A stretch of 40,548 nt of DNA from NCBI GenBank assembly GCA_039105265.1, contig JAPFFF010000136.1, positions 1 through 40,548 on the forward strand. The letters run 5' to 3'. The stretch is from Tritrichomonas musculus. Lineage: Eukaryota > Parabasalia > Tritrichomonadida > Tritrichomonadidae. The notes beneath the pieces are model-generated. The model worked only from the letters and a program-made list of their open reading frames with translations, did not search any database and was not told the origin of the DNA. The position numbers and the translations under genes were made by a program. Shown piece after piece: positions 24,676 through 36,600 of the stretch. Positions within the stretch are counted from its first letter, which is position 1; every line of letters begins with the position of its first letter.

Positions 24676-25347
24676 TGGGAGATAATCGATGCTGCTTGGA
24701 AGAGAATCGATGCTGCTTGGAAGAGAATCGATGCTGCTTGGAAGAGAATCGTTGTTGTTTGGAAGAGAATCGATGCTGCTTGGAAGAGAATCGATGCTGC
24801 TTGGAAGAGAATCGTTGTTGTTTGGAAGAGAATCGTTGTTGTTTGGAAGAGAATCGATGCTGCTTGGAAGAGAATCGTTGTTGTTTGGAAGAGAATCGAT
24901 GCTGCTTGGAAGAGAATCGATGCTGCTTGGAAGAGAATCGTTGTTGTTTGGAAGAGAATCGTTGTTGTTTGGAAGAGAATCGATGCTGCTTGGAAGAGAA
25001 TCGATGCTGCTTGGAAGAGAATCGTTGTTGTTTGGAAGAGAATCGATGCTGCTTGGAAGAGAATCGTTGTTGTTTGGGAGATAATCGATGCTGCTTGGAA
25101 GAGAATCGATGCTGCTTGGAAGAGAATCGATGCTGCTTGGAAGAGAATCGTTGTTGTTTGGGAGATAATCGATGCTGCTTGGAAGAGAATCGATGCTGCT
25201 TGGAAGAGAATCGTTGTTGTTTGGAAGAGAATCGTTGTTGTTTGGAAGAGAATCGTTGTTGTTTGGAAGAGAATCGTTGTTGTTTGGAAGAGAATCGATG
25301 CTGCTTGGAAGAGAATCGATGCTGCTTGGAAGAGAATCGTTGTTGTT

Positions 25348-25704
25348 TGGGAGATAATCGATGCTGCTTGGAAGAGAATCGATGCTGCTTGGAAGAGAAT
25401 CGTTGTTGTTTGGAAGAGAATCGTTGTTGTTTGGAAGAGAATCGTTGTTGTTTGGAAGAGAATCGTTGTTGTTTGGAAGAGAATCGATGCTGCTTGGAAG
25501 AGAATCGATGCTGCTTGGAAGAGAATCGATGCTGCTTGGAAGAGAATCGTTGTTGTTTGGAAGAGAATCGATGCTGCTTGGAAGAGAATCGATGCTGCTT
25601 GGAAGAGAATCGATGCTGCTTGGAAGAGAATCGTTGTTGTTTGGAAGAGAATCGTTGTTGTTTGGAAGAGAATCGATGCTGCTTGGAAGAGAATCGTTGT
25701 TGTT
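25348..25704 (+). repeat. 357-bp higher-order unit, version II
   Basis: Partner of 17830-18186 at an offset of 7,518 bp. Confidence 0.92.
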
Positions 25705-25906
25705 TGGGAGATAATCGATGCTGCTTGGAAGAGAATCGTTGTTGTTTGGAAGAGAATCGATGCTGCTTGGAAGAGAATCGATGCTGCTTGGAAGAGAATC
25801 GATGCTGCTTGGAAGAGAATCGTTGTTGTTTGGAAGAGAATCGATGCTGCTTGGAAGAGAATCGATGCTGCTTGGAAGAGAATCGATGCTGCTTGGAAGA
25901 GAATCG

Positions 25907-27657
25907 ATGCTGCTTGGAAGAGAATCGTTGTTGTTTGGAAGAGAATCGTTGTTGTTTGGAAGAGAATCGATGCTGCTTGGAAGAGAATCGATGCTGCTTG
26001 GAAGAGAATCGTTGTTGTTTGGAAGAGAATCGTTGTTGTTTGGAAGAGAATCGATGCTGCTTGGAAGAGAATCGATGCTGCTTGGAAGAGAATCGTTGTT
26101 GTTTGGAAGAGAATCGATGCTGCTTGGAAGAGAATCGTTGTTGTTTGGGAGATAATCGATGCTGCTTGGAAGAGAATCGATGCTGCTTGGAAGAGAATCG
26201 ATGCTGCTTGGAAGAGAATCGATGCTGCTTGGAAGAGAATCGATGCTGCTTGGAAGAGAATCGTTGTTGTTTGGGAGATAATCGATGCTGCTTGGAAGAG
26301 AATCGATGCTGCTTGGAAGAGAATCGTTGTTGTTTGGAAGAGAATCGATGCTGCTTGGAAGAGAATCGTTGTTGTTTGGAAGAGAATCGTTGTTGTTTGG
26401 AAGAGAATCGATGCTGCTTGGAAGAGAATCGATGCTGCTTGGAAGAGAATCGTTGTTGTTTGGGAGATAATCGATGCTGCTTGGAAGAGAATCGATGCTG
26501 CTTGGAAGAGAATCGTTGTTGTTTGGAAGAGAATCGTTGTTGTTTGGAAGAGAATCGTTGTTGTTTGGAAGAGAATCGTTGTTGTTTGGAAGAGAATCGA
26601 TGCTGCTTGGAAGAGAATCGATGCTGCTTGGAAGAGAATCGATGCTGCTTGGAAGAGAATCGTTGTTGTTTGGAAGAGAATCGATGCTGCTTGGAAGAGA
26701 ATCGATGCTGCTTGGAAGAGAATCGATGCTGCTTGGAAGAGAATCGATGCTGCTTGGAAGAGAATCGATGCTGCTTGGAAGAGAATCGATGCTGCTTGGA
26801 AGAGAATCGTTGTTGTTTGGGAGATAATCGATGCTGCTTGGAAGAGAATCGATGCTGCTTGGAAGAGAATCGATGCTGCTTGGAAGAGAATCGTTGTTGT
26901 TTGGAAGAGAATCGATGCTGTTTGGAAGAGAATCGATGCTGCTTGGAAGAGAATCGATGCTGCTTGGAAGAGAATCGATGCTGCTTGGAAGAGAATCGTT
27001 GTTGTTTGGAAGAGAATCGATGCTGCTTGGAAGAGAATCGATGCTGCTTGGAAGAGAATCGTTGTTGTTTGGGAGAGAATCGATGCTGCTTGGAAGAGAA
27101 TCGATGCTGCTTGGAAGAGAATCGTTGTTGTTTGGAAGAGAATCGTTGTTGTTTGGAAGAGAATCGTTGTTGTTTGGAAGAGAATCGTTGTTGTTTGGAA
27201 GAGAATCGATGCTGCTTGGAAGAGAATCGATGCTGCTTGGAAGAGAATCGATGCTGCTTGGAAGAGAATCGTTGTTGTTTGGAAGAGAATCGATGCTGCT
27301 TGGAAGAGAATCGATGCTGCTTGGAAGAGAATCGTTGTTGTTTGGAAGAGAATCGTTGTTGTTTGGAAGAGAATCGATGCTGCTTGGAAGAGAATCGTTG
27401 TTGTTTGGAAGAGAATCGATGCTGCTTGGAAGAGAATCGATGCTGCTTGGAAGAGAATCGATGCTGCTTGGAAGAGAATCGTTGTTGTTTGGAAGAGAAT
27501 CGATGCTGCTTGGAAGAGAATCGATGCTGCTTGGAAGAGAATCGTTGTTGTTTGGAAGAGAATCGATGCTGCTTGGAAGAGAATCGATGCTGTTTGGAAG
27601 AGAATCGATGCTGCTTGGAAGAGAATCGATGCTGCTTGGAAGAGAATCGTTGCTGTT
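25907..27657 (+). repeat. Right flank of the homogenised domain
   Basis: Still in perfect phase but outside the large duplications. It contains GD units at 26146, 26272, 26461 and 26818. A half-changed GD-like unit at 27070 has only the position-4 change, yet opens the usual series (B, four A, three B, A). Mixed tails start to appear at 26902, 27574 and 27637, shortly before the phase is lost. Confidence 0.88.
26461..26817 (+). repeat. 357-bp higher-order unit, version I
   Basis: Fifth version I copy, outside the large duplications, followed by a different block at 26818. Confidence 0.92.
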
Positions 27658-27730
27658 TAGGAAGATAATCGATGCTGCTTGGAAGAGAATCGTTGTTGTT
27701 TGGAAGAGAAGAAGAGAATCGATGTTTGCT
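27658..27730 (+). other. Domain boundary: first phase breaks
   Basis: The GD-like unit at 27658 begins TAGGAAGATAATCG and is 1 bp too long, ending the phase kept since base 1. Two units later the unit at 27701 is 30 bp long: it carries an internal repeat of GAAGAGAA (+8) and an extra T in its tail (+1). These are the first two irregular units of the window. Confidence 0.92.
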
Positions 27731-28402
27731 TGGAAGAGAATCGATGCTGCTTGGAAGAGAATCGTTGTTGTTTGGAAGAGAATCGATGTTGTTTGGAAGA
27801 GAATCGATGCTGTTTGGAAGAGAATCGATGCTGCTTGGAAGAGAATCGATGCTGCTTGGAAGAGAATCGTTGTTGTTTGGGAGATAATCGATGCTGCTTG
27901 GAAGAGAATCGATGCTGCTTGGAAGAGAATCGTTGTTGTTTGGAAGAGAATCGTTGTTGTTTGGAAGAGAATCGTTGTTGCTTGGAAGAGAATCGTTGTT
28001 GTTTGGAAGAGAATCGTTGTTGCTTGGAAGAGAATCGATGCTGCTTGGAAGAGAATCGTTGCTGCTTGGAAGAGAATCGATGCTGCTTGGAAGAGAATCG
28101 ATGCTGCTTGGAAGAGAATCGTTGTTGTTTGGAAGAGAATCGTTGTTGTTTGGAAGAGAATCGTTGTTGTTTGGAAGAGAATCGATGCTGCTTGGAAGAG
28201 AATCGATGCTGCTTGGAAGAGAATCGTTGTTGTTTGGGAGATAATCGATGCTGCTTGGAAGAGAATCGATGCTGCTTGGAAGAGAATCGTTGTTGTTTGG
28301 AAGAGAATCGTTGCTGTTTGGAAGAGAATCGTTGTTGTTTGGAAGAGAATCGTTGTTGTTTGGAAGAGAATCGATGCTGCTTGGAAGAGAATCGATGCTG
28401 CT

Positions 28403-29268
28403 TGGAAGAGATCGAGAGAATCGATGCTGCTTGGAAGAGAATCGTTGTTGTTTGGAAGAGAATCGTTGTTGTTTGGAAGAGAATCGATGCTGCTTGGAAG
28501 AGAATCGATGCTGCTTGGAAGAGAATCGATGCTGCTTGGAAGAGAATCGATGCTGCTTGGAAGAGAATCGATGCTGCTTGGAAGAGAATCGTTGTTGTTT
28601 GGAAGAGAATCGATGCTGCTTGGAAGAGAATCGTTGTTGTTTGGAAGAGAATCGATGCTGCTTGGAAGAGAATCGATGCTGCTTGGAAGAGAATCGTTGT
28701 TGTTTGGAAGAGAATCGATGCTGCTTGGAAGAGAATCGATGCTGCTTGGAAGAGAATCGATGCTGCTTGGAAGAGAATCGTTGTTGTTTGGAAGAGAATA
28801 ATCGATGCTGCTTGGAAGAGAATCGATGCTGCTTGGAAGAGAATCGTTGTTGTTTGGAAGAGAATCGTTGTTGTTTGGAAGAGAATCGATGCTGCTTGGA
28901 AGAGAATCGTTGTTGAAGAGAATCGTTGTTGTTTGGAAGAGAATCGTTGTTGTTTGGAAGAGAATCGATGCTGCTTGGAAGAGAATCGATGCTGCTTGGA
29001 AGAGAATCGATGCTGCTTGGAAGAGAATCGATGCTGCTTGGAAGAGAATCGTTGTTGTTTGGAAGAGAATCGTTGTTGTTTGGAAGAGAATCGATGCTGC
29101 TTGGAAGAGAATCGATGCTGCTTGGAAGAGAATCGTTGTTGTTTGGAAGAGAATCGATGCTGCTTGGAAGAGAATCGATGCTGCTTGGAAGAGAATCGTT
29201 GTTGTTTGGAAGAGAATCGATGCTGCTTGGAAGAGAATCGATGCTGCTTGGAAGAGAATCGTTTGGAA
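28403..29268 (+). other. Cluster of four irregular units
   Basis: The unit at 28403 is 29 bp (GAGATCGAGAGAATC, +8) and the unit at 28789 is 24 bp (AGAATAATCG, +3). Near 28913 five bases (TTTGG) are missing, and near 29262 six bases are missing (AATCGTTTGGAAG). Ends of several changes lie in short repeated words such as GAGA, TCG and TTG, as expected for slippage. Confidence 0.88.
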
Positions 29269-29529
29269 GAGAATCGATGCTGCTTGGAAGAGAATCGATG
29301 CTGCTTGGAAGAGAATCGATGCTGCTTGGAAGAGAATCGTTGTTGTTTGGAAGAGAATCGATGCTGCTTGGAAGAGAATCGATGCTGCTTGGAAGAGAAT
29401 CGATGCTGCTTGGAAGAGAATCGTTGTTGTTTGGAAGAGAATCGATGCTGCTTGGAAGAGAATCGTTGTTGTTTGGAAGAGAATCGATGCTGCTTGGAAG
29501 AGAATCGATGCTGCTTGGAAGAGAATCGA

Positions 29530-30312
29530 TGCTGTTGGAAGAGAATCGATGCTGCTTGGAAGAGAATCGATGCTGTTTGGAAGATAATCGATGCTGCTTG
29601 GAAGAGAATCGATGCTGCTTGGAAGAGAATCGATGCTGCTTGGAAGAGAATCGTTGTTGTTTGGAAGAGAATCGTTGTTGTTTGGAAGAGAATCGTTGTT
29701 GTTTGGAAGAGAATCGTTGTTGTTTGGAAGAGAATCGATGCTGCTTGGAAGAGAATCGATGCTGCTTGGAAGAGAATCGTTGTTGTTTGGAAGAGAATCG
29801 ATGCTGCTTGGAAGAGAATCGATGCTGCTTGGAAGAGAATCGTTGTTGTTTGGAAGAGAATCTTGGAAGAGAATCGTTGTTGTTTGGAAGAGAATCGATG
29901 TTGTTTGGAAGAGAATCGATGCTGCTTGGAAGAGAATCGTTGTTGTTTGGAAGAGAATCGTTGTTGTTTGGAAGAGAATCGATGCTGCTTGGAAGAGAAT
30001 CGTTGTTGTTTGGAAGAGAATCGATGCTGCTTGGAAGAGAATCGTTGTTGTTTGGAAGAGAATCGATGCTGCTTGGAAGAGAATCGATGCTGCTTGGAAG
30101 AGAATCGATGCTGCTTGGAAGAGAATCGTTGTTGTTTGGAAGAGAATCGATGCTGCTTGGAAGAGAATCGATGCTGCTTGGAAGAGAATCGTTGTTGTTT
30201 GGAAGAGAATCGATGTTGCTTGGAAGAGAATCGATGCTGCTTGGAAGAGAATCGATGTTGTTTGGAAGAGAATCGTTGTTTGGAAGAGAATCGTTGTTGT
30301 TTGGAGAGAATC
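29530..30312 (+). other. Cluster of small deletions
   Basis: One base is missing near 29535 (GCTGTTGGAAG), eight near 29862 (GAATCTTGGAAG), three near 30277 (TCGTTGTTTGG) and one near 30304 (TTTGGAGAGAAT). Between them, the GD-like unit at 29578 has the position-8 change only. Confidence 0.88.
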
Positions 30313-30801
30313 GATGCTGCTTGGAAGAGAATCGTTGTTGTTTGGAAGAGAATCGATGCTGCTTGGAAGAGAATCGATGCTGCTTGGAAGAGAATCGTTG
30401 TTGTTTGGAAGAGAATCGTTGTTGTTTGGAAGAGAATCGTTGTTGTTTGGAAGAGAATCGTTGTTGTTTGGAAGAGAATCGATGCTGCTTGGAAGAGAAT
30501 CGTTGTTGTTTGGAAGAGAATCGTTGTTGTTTGGAAGAGAATCGTTGTTGTTTGGAAGAGAATCGTTGCTGTTTGGAAGAGAATCGTTGTTGTTTGGAAG
30601 AGAATCGTTGTTGTTTGGAAGAGAATCGTTGTTGTTTGGAAGAGAATCGTTGTTGTTTGGAAGAGAATCGATGCTGCTTGGAAGAGAATCGATGCTGCTT
30701 GGAAGAGAATCGTTGTTGTTTGGAAGAGAATCGATGCTGCTTGGAAGAGAATCGTTGTTGTTTGGAAGAGAATCGATGCTGCTTGGAAGAGAATCGATGC
30801 T

Positions 30802-33645
30802 GCTTGGAAGAGAAAGAGAATCGATGCTGCTTGGAAGAGAATCGTTGTTGTTTGGAAGAGAATCGATGCTGCTTGGAAGAGAATCGTTGTTGTTTGGAAG
30901 AGAATCGATGCTGCTTGGAAGAGAATCGATGCTGCTTGGAAGAGAATCGATGCTGTTTGGAAGAGAATCGTTGTTGTTTGGAAGAGAATCGATGCTGTTT
31001 GGAAGAGAATCGATGCTGCTTGGAAGAGAATCGTTGTTGTTTGGAAGAGAATCGATGCTGCTTGGAAGAGAATCGTTGTTGTTTGGAAGAGAATCGATGC
31101 TGTTTGGAAGAGAATCGTTGTTGTTTGGAAGAGAATCGATGCTGCTTGGAAGAGAATCGATGCTGCTTGGAAGAGAATCGTTGTTGTTTGGGAGATAATC
31201 GATGCTGCTTGGAAGAGAATCGATGCTGCTTGGAAGAGAATCGTTGTTGTTTGGAAGAGAATCGTTGTTGTTTGGAAGAGAATCGTTGTTGTTTGGAAGA
31301 GAATCGTTGTTGTTTGGAAGAGAATCGATGCTGCTTGGAAGAGAATCGATGCTGCTTGGAAGAGAATCGATGCTGCTTGGAAGAGAATCGTTGCTGTTTG
31401 GAAGAGAATCGATGCTGCTTGGAAGAGAATCGATGTTGCTTGGAAGAGAATCGTTGTTGTTTGGAAGAGAATCGTTGTTGTTTGGAAGAGAATCGTTGTT
31501 GTTTGGAAGAGAATCGATGCTGCTTGAGAAGAGAATCGATGCTGCTTGGAAGAGAATCGATGCTGCTTGGAAGAGAATCGATGCTGCTTGGAAGAGAATC
31601 GATGCTGCTTGGAAGAGAATCGTTGTTGTTTGGAAGAGAATCGTTGTTGTTTGGAAGAGAATCGTTGTTGTTTGGAAGAGAATCGTTGTTGTTTGGAAGA
31701 GAATCGTTGTTGTTTGGAAGAGAATCGTTGTTGTTTGGAAGAGAATCGTTGTTGTTTGGAAGAGAATCGATGCTGCTTGGAAGAGAATCGATGCTGCTTG
31801 GAAGAGAATCGATGCTGCTTGGAAGAGAATCGATGCTGCTTGGAAGAGAATCGTTGTTGTTTGGAAGAGAATCGTTGTTGTTTGGAAGAGAATCGTTGTT
31901 GTTTGGAAGAGAATCGTTGTTGTTTGGAAGAGAATCGTTGTTGTTTGGAAGAGAATCGATGCTGCTTGGAAGAGAATCGATGCTGCTTGGAAGAGAATCG
32001 TTGTTGTTTGGAAGAGAATCGATGCTGCTTGGAAGAGAATCGATGCTGCTTGGAAGAGAATCGTTGTTGTTTGGAAGAGAATCGATGCTGCTTGGAAGAG
32101 AATCGTTGTTGTTTGGAAGAGAATCGATGCTGCTTGGAAGAGAATCGTTGCTGTTTGGAAGAGAATCGTTGTTGTTTGGAAGAGAATCGATGCTGCTTGG
32201 AAGAGAATCGTTGTTGTTTGGAAGAGAATCGATGCTGCTTGGAAGAGAATCGATGCTGCTTGGAAGAGAATCGTTGTTGTTTGGAAGAGAATCGTTGTTG
32301 TTTGGAAGAGAATCGATGCTGCTTGGAAGAGAATCGATGCTGCTTGGAAGAGAATCGTTGTTGTTTGGAAGAGAATCTGCTTGGAAGAGAATCGATGCTG
32401 CTTGGAAGAGAATCGTTGTTGTTTGGAAGAGAATCGATGCTGCTTGGAAGAGAATCGATGCTGCTTGGAAGAGAATCGATGCTGCTTGGAAGAGAATCGT
32501 TGTTGTTTGGAAGAGAATCGTTGCTGCTTGGAAGAGAATCGATGCTGCTTGGAAGAGAATCGATGCTGCTTGGAAGAGAATCGATGCTGTTTGGAAGAGA
32601 ATCGATGCTGCTTGGAAGAGAATCGATGCTGCTTGGAAGAGAATCGTTGTTGTTTGGAAGAGAATCGTTGTTGTTTGGAAGAGAATCGATGCTGCTTGGA
32701 AGAGAATCGTTGTTGTTTGGAAGAGAATCGATGCTGCTTGGAAGAGAATCGATGCTGCTTGGAAGAGAATCGTTGTTGTTTGGGAGATAATCGATGCTGC
32801 TTGGAAGAGAATCGAGAATCGATGCTGCTTGGAAGAGAATCGTTGTTGTTTGGAAGAGAATCGATGCTGCTTGGAAGAGAATCGATGCTGCTTGGAAGAG
32901 AATCGATGCTGCTTGGAAGAGAATCGTTGTTGTTTGGAAGAGAATCGTTGTTGTTTGGAAGAGAATCGATGCTGCTTGGAAGAGAATCGATGCTGCTTGG
33001 AAGAGAATCGATGCTGCTTGGAAGAGAATCGTTGTTGTTTGGAAGAGAATCGATGCTGCTTGGAAGAGAATCGATGCTGCTTGGAAGAGAATCGATGCTG
33101 CTTGGAAGAGAATCGTTGTTGTTTGGGAGAGAATCGATGCTGCTTGGAAGAGAATCGATGCTGCTTGGAAGAGAATCGTTGTTGTTTGGAAGAGAATCGT
33201 TGTTGTTTGGAAGAGAATCGTTGTTGTTTGGAAGAGAATCGATGCTGCTTGGAAGAGAATCGATGCTGCTTGGAAGAGAATCGATGCTGCTTGGAAGAGA
33301 ATCGATGCTGCTTGGAAGAGAATCGATGCTGCTTGGAAGAGAATCGATGCTGCTTGGAAGAGAATCGATGCTGCTTGGAAGAGAATCGATGCTGCTTGGA
33401 AGAGAATCGTTGTTGTTTGGAAGAGAATCGTTGTTGTTTGGAAGAGAATCGATGCTGCTTGGAAGAGAATCGTTGTTGTTTGGGAGATAATCGATGCTGC
33501 TTGGAAGAGAATCGTTGTTGTTTGGAAGAGAATCGATGCTGCTTGGAAGAGAATCGATGCTGCTTGGAAGAGAATCGTTGTTGTTTGGAAGAGAATCGAT
33601 GCTGCTTGGAAGAGAATCGATGCTGCTTGGAAGATCGATGCTGCT
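30802..33645 (+). other. Scattered irregular units
   Basis: A gain of 6 bp near 30811 (AGAGAAAGAGAATC) is followed by a gain of 1 near 31527 (CTTGAGAAGAG). Five bases are lost near 32377 (GAATCTGCTT), 7 bp are gained near 32812 (AATCGAGAATCG), and 3 are lost in the unit at 33628 (GGAAGATCGATG). The 33628 change and the one at 28403 create two of the very few GATC sites in the array. Confidence 0.87.
31189..31398 (+). repeat. Ten-unit GD opening with one mixed unit
   Basis: GD, B, four A, three B, then a mixed TCT-tail unit where left-hand copies have A. It shows the same higher-order skeleton as the left domain, in degraded form. Confidence 0.85.
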
Positions 33646-36600
33646 TGGAAGAGAATCGATGCTGCTTGGAAGAGAATCGATGCTGCTTGGAAGAGAATCG
33701 TTGTTGTTTGGAAGAGAATCGATGCTGCTTGGAAGAGAATCGATGCTGCTTGGAAGAGAATCGATGCTGCTTGGAAGAGAATCGTTGTTGTTTGGAAGAG
33801 AATCGATGTTGTTTGGAAGAGAATCGATGCTGCTTGGAAGAGAATCGTTGTTGTTTGGAAGAGAATCGATGCTGCTTGGAAGAGAATCGTTGTTGTTTGG
33901 GAGATAATCGATGCTGCTTGGAAGAGAATCGATGCTGCTTGGAAGAGAATCGTTGTTGTTTGGAAGAGAATCGTTGTTGTTTGGAAGAGAATCGTTGTTG
34001 TTTGGAAGAGAATCGATGCTGTTTGGAAGAGAATCGATGCTGCTTGGAAGAGAATCGATGCTGCTTGGAAGAGAATCGTTGTTGTTTGGAAGAGAATCGT
34101 TGTTGTTTGGAAGAGAATCGATGCTGCTTGGAAGAGAATCGATGCTGCTTGGAAGAGAATCGATGCTGCTTGGAAGAGAATCGATGCTGCTTGGAAGAGA
34201 ATCGTTGTTGTTTGGAAGAGAATCGTTGTTGCTTGGAAGAGAATCGTTGTTGTTTGGAAGAGAATCGATGCTGCTTGGAAGAGAATCGATGCTGCTTGGA
34301 AGAGAATCGATGCTGCTTGGAAGAGAATCGATGCTGCTTGGAAGAGAATCGATGCTGTTTGGAAGAGAATCGATGCTGCTTGGAAGAGAATCGATGCTGC
34401 TTGGAAGAGAATCGATGCTGCTTGGAAGAGAATCGATGCTGCTTGGAAGAGAATCGATGCTGCTTGGAAGAGAATCGTTGTTGTTTGGAAGAGAATCGTT
34501 GTTGTTTGGAAGAGAATCGATGCTGCTTGGAAGAGAATCGTTGTTGTTTGGAAGAGAATCGATGCTGCTTGGAAGAGAATCGTTGTTGTTTGGAAGAGAA
34601 TCGATGCTGCTTGGAAGAGAATCGATGCTGCTTGGAAGAGAATCGATGCTGCTTGGAAGAGAATCGATGCTGCTTGGAAGAGAATCGATGCTGCTTGGAA
34701 GAGAATCGATGCTGCTTGGAAGAGAATCGTTGTTGTTTGGGAGATAATCGATGCTGCTTGGAAGAGAATCGATGCTGCTTGGAAGAGAATCGTTGTTGTT
34801 TGGAAGAGAATCGTTGTTGTTTGGAAGAGAATCGTTGTTGTTTGGAAGAGAATCGTTGTTGTTTGGAAGAGAATCGATGCTGCTTGGAAGAGAATCGATG
34901 CTGCTTGGAAGAGAATCGATGCTGCTTGGAAGAGAATCGTTGTTGTTTGGAAGAGAATCGATGCTGCTTGGAAGAGAATCGATGCTGCTTGGAAGAGAAT
35001 CGTTGTTGTTTGGAAGAGAATCGTTGTTGTTTGGAAGAGAATCGATGCTGCTTGGAAGAGAATCGTTGTTGTTTGGAAGAGAATCGATGCTGTTTGGAAG
35101 AGAATCGATGCTGCTTGGAAGAGAATCGATGCTGCTTGGAAGAGAATCGTTGTTGTTTGGAAGAGAATCGTTGTTGTTTGGGAGATAATCGATGCTGCTT
35201 GGAAGAGAATCGTTGTTGTTTGGGAGATAATCGATGCTGCTTGGAAGAGAATCGATGCTGCTTGGAAGAGAATCGATGCTGCTTGGAAGAGAATCGATGC
35301 TGCTTGGAAGAGAATCGTTGTTGTTTAGGAGATAATCGATGCTGCTTGGAAGAGAATCGATGCTGCTTGGAAGAGAATCGTTGTTGTTTGGAAGAGAATC
35401 GTTGTTGTTTGGAAGAGAATCGTTGTTGTTTGGAAGAGAATCGTTGTTGTTTGGAAGAGAATCGTTGTTGTTTGGAAGAGAATCGATGCTGCTTGGAAGA
35501 GAATCGATGCTACTTGGAAGAGAATCGTTGTTGTTTGGAAGAGAATCGTTGTTGTTTGGAAGAGAATCGTTGTTGTTTGGAAGAGAATCGATGCTGCTTG
35601 GAAGAGAATCGATGCTGCTTGGAAGAGAATCGTTGTTGTTTGGGAGATAATCGATGCTGCTTGGAAGAGAATCGATGCTGCTTGGAAGAGAATCGATGTT
35701 GTTTGGAAGAGAATCGTTGTTGTTTGGAAGAGAATCGATGCTGCTTGGAAGAGAATCGTTGTTGCTTGGAAGAGAATCGATGCTGCTTGGAAGAGAATCG
35801 ATGTTGTTTGGAAGAGAATCGATGCTGCTTGGAAGAGAATCGTTGTTGTTTGGAAGAGAATCGATGCTGCTTGGAAGAGAATCGATGCTGCTTGGAAGAG
35901 AATCGTTGTTGTTTGGAAGAGAATCGTTGTTGTTTGGAAGAGAATCGATGCTGCTTGGAAGAGAATCGTTGTTGTTTGGAAGAGAATCGATGCTGCTTGG
36001 AAGAGAATCGTTGTTGTTTGGAAGAGAATCGTTGTTGTTTGGAAGAGAATCGATGCTGCTTGGAAGAGAATCGATGCTGCTTGGAAGAGAATCGATGCTG
36101 CTTGGAAGAGAATCGTTGTTGTTTGGAAGAGAATCGATGCTGCTTGGAAGAGAATCGATGCTGCTTGGAAGAGAATCGATGCTGCTTGGAAGAGAATCGT
36201 TGTTGTTTGGAAGAGAATCGTTGTTGTTTGGAAGAGAATCGATGCTGCTTGGAAGAGAATCGTTGTTGTTTGGAAGAGAATCGATGCTGCTTGGAAGAGA
36301 ATCGTTGTTGTTTGGAAGAGAATCGATGCTGCTTGGAAGAGAATCGATGCTGCTTGGAAGAGAATCGTTGTTGTTTGGAAGAGAATCGTTGTTGTTTGGA
36401 AGAGAATCGATGCTGCTTGGAAGAGAATCGATGTTGTTTGGAAGAGAATCGATGCTGCTTGGAAGAGAATCGATGCTGCTTGGAAGAGAATCGATGCTGT
36501 TTGGAAGAGAATCGTTGTTGTTTGGAAGAGAATCGATGCTGCTTGGAAGAGAATCGATGCTGCTTGGAAGAGAATCGTTGTTGTTTGGAAGAGAATCGAT

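Larger units (their letters stand above)
18334..25906 (+). repeat. 7-kb higher-order repeat, copy 2
   Basis: Starts with the same B2-A7 motif as copy 1 and overlaps its end by about 55 bp, as expected for a tandem duplication. Gains relative to copy 1 are one A unit in the run at 19027-19173 (seven instead of six), 294 bp at 23500-23793 and 294 bp within 24151-24675. One loss of 42 bp follows the GD at 25075. All are whole units, so the reading phase never changes. Between 12.2 and 16.77 kb of copy 1, only one point change and one whole-unit A/B switch separate the copies, as far as I could find. Confidence 0.9.
1..27657 (+). repeat. Phase-perfect, homogenised domain (1,317 units)
   Basis: Every unit here starts at a position equal to 1 modulo 21, so there is no indel other than whole units across 27.66 kb. 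Nearly all units are A, B or GD. Rare variants are shared between duplicated segments rather than scattered: CT-ACT tails, GC-ATGG junctions, TTTAGAAG, TTTTGAAG and TTGAAAGAG. Mixed tails are very few: 13609 and 13630, their copies at 20581 and 20602, then 26902, 27574 and 27637. The last three lie next to the domain boundary. This pattern is expected where unequal exchange or conversion has recently rewritten the array. Confidence 0.95.

Noticed and set aside
21..27668. A 9,215-residue protein of EENRCCL heptads
   Set aside because: The frame is open only because the unit length is divisible by three and the unit lacks a stop in that frame. There is no start context, no unique domain and no non-repeat sequence, and most other unit variants change the residue.
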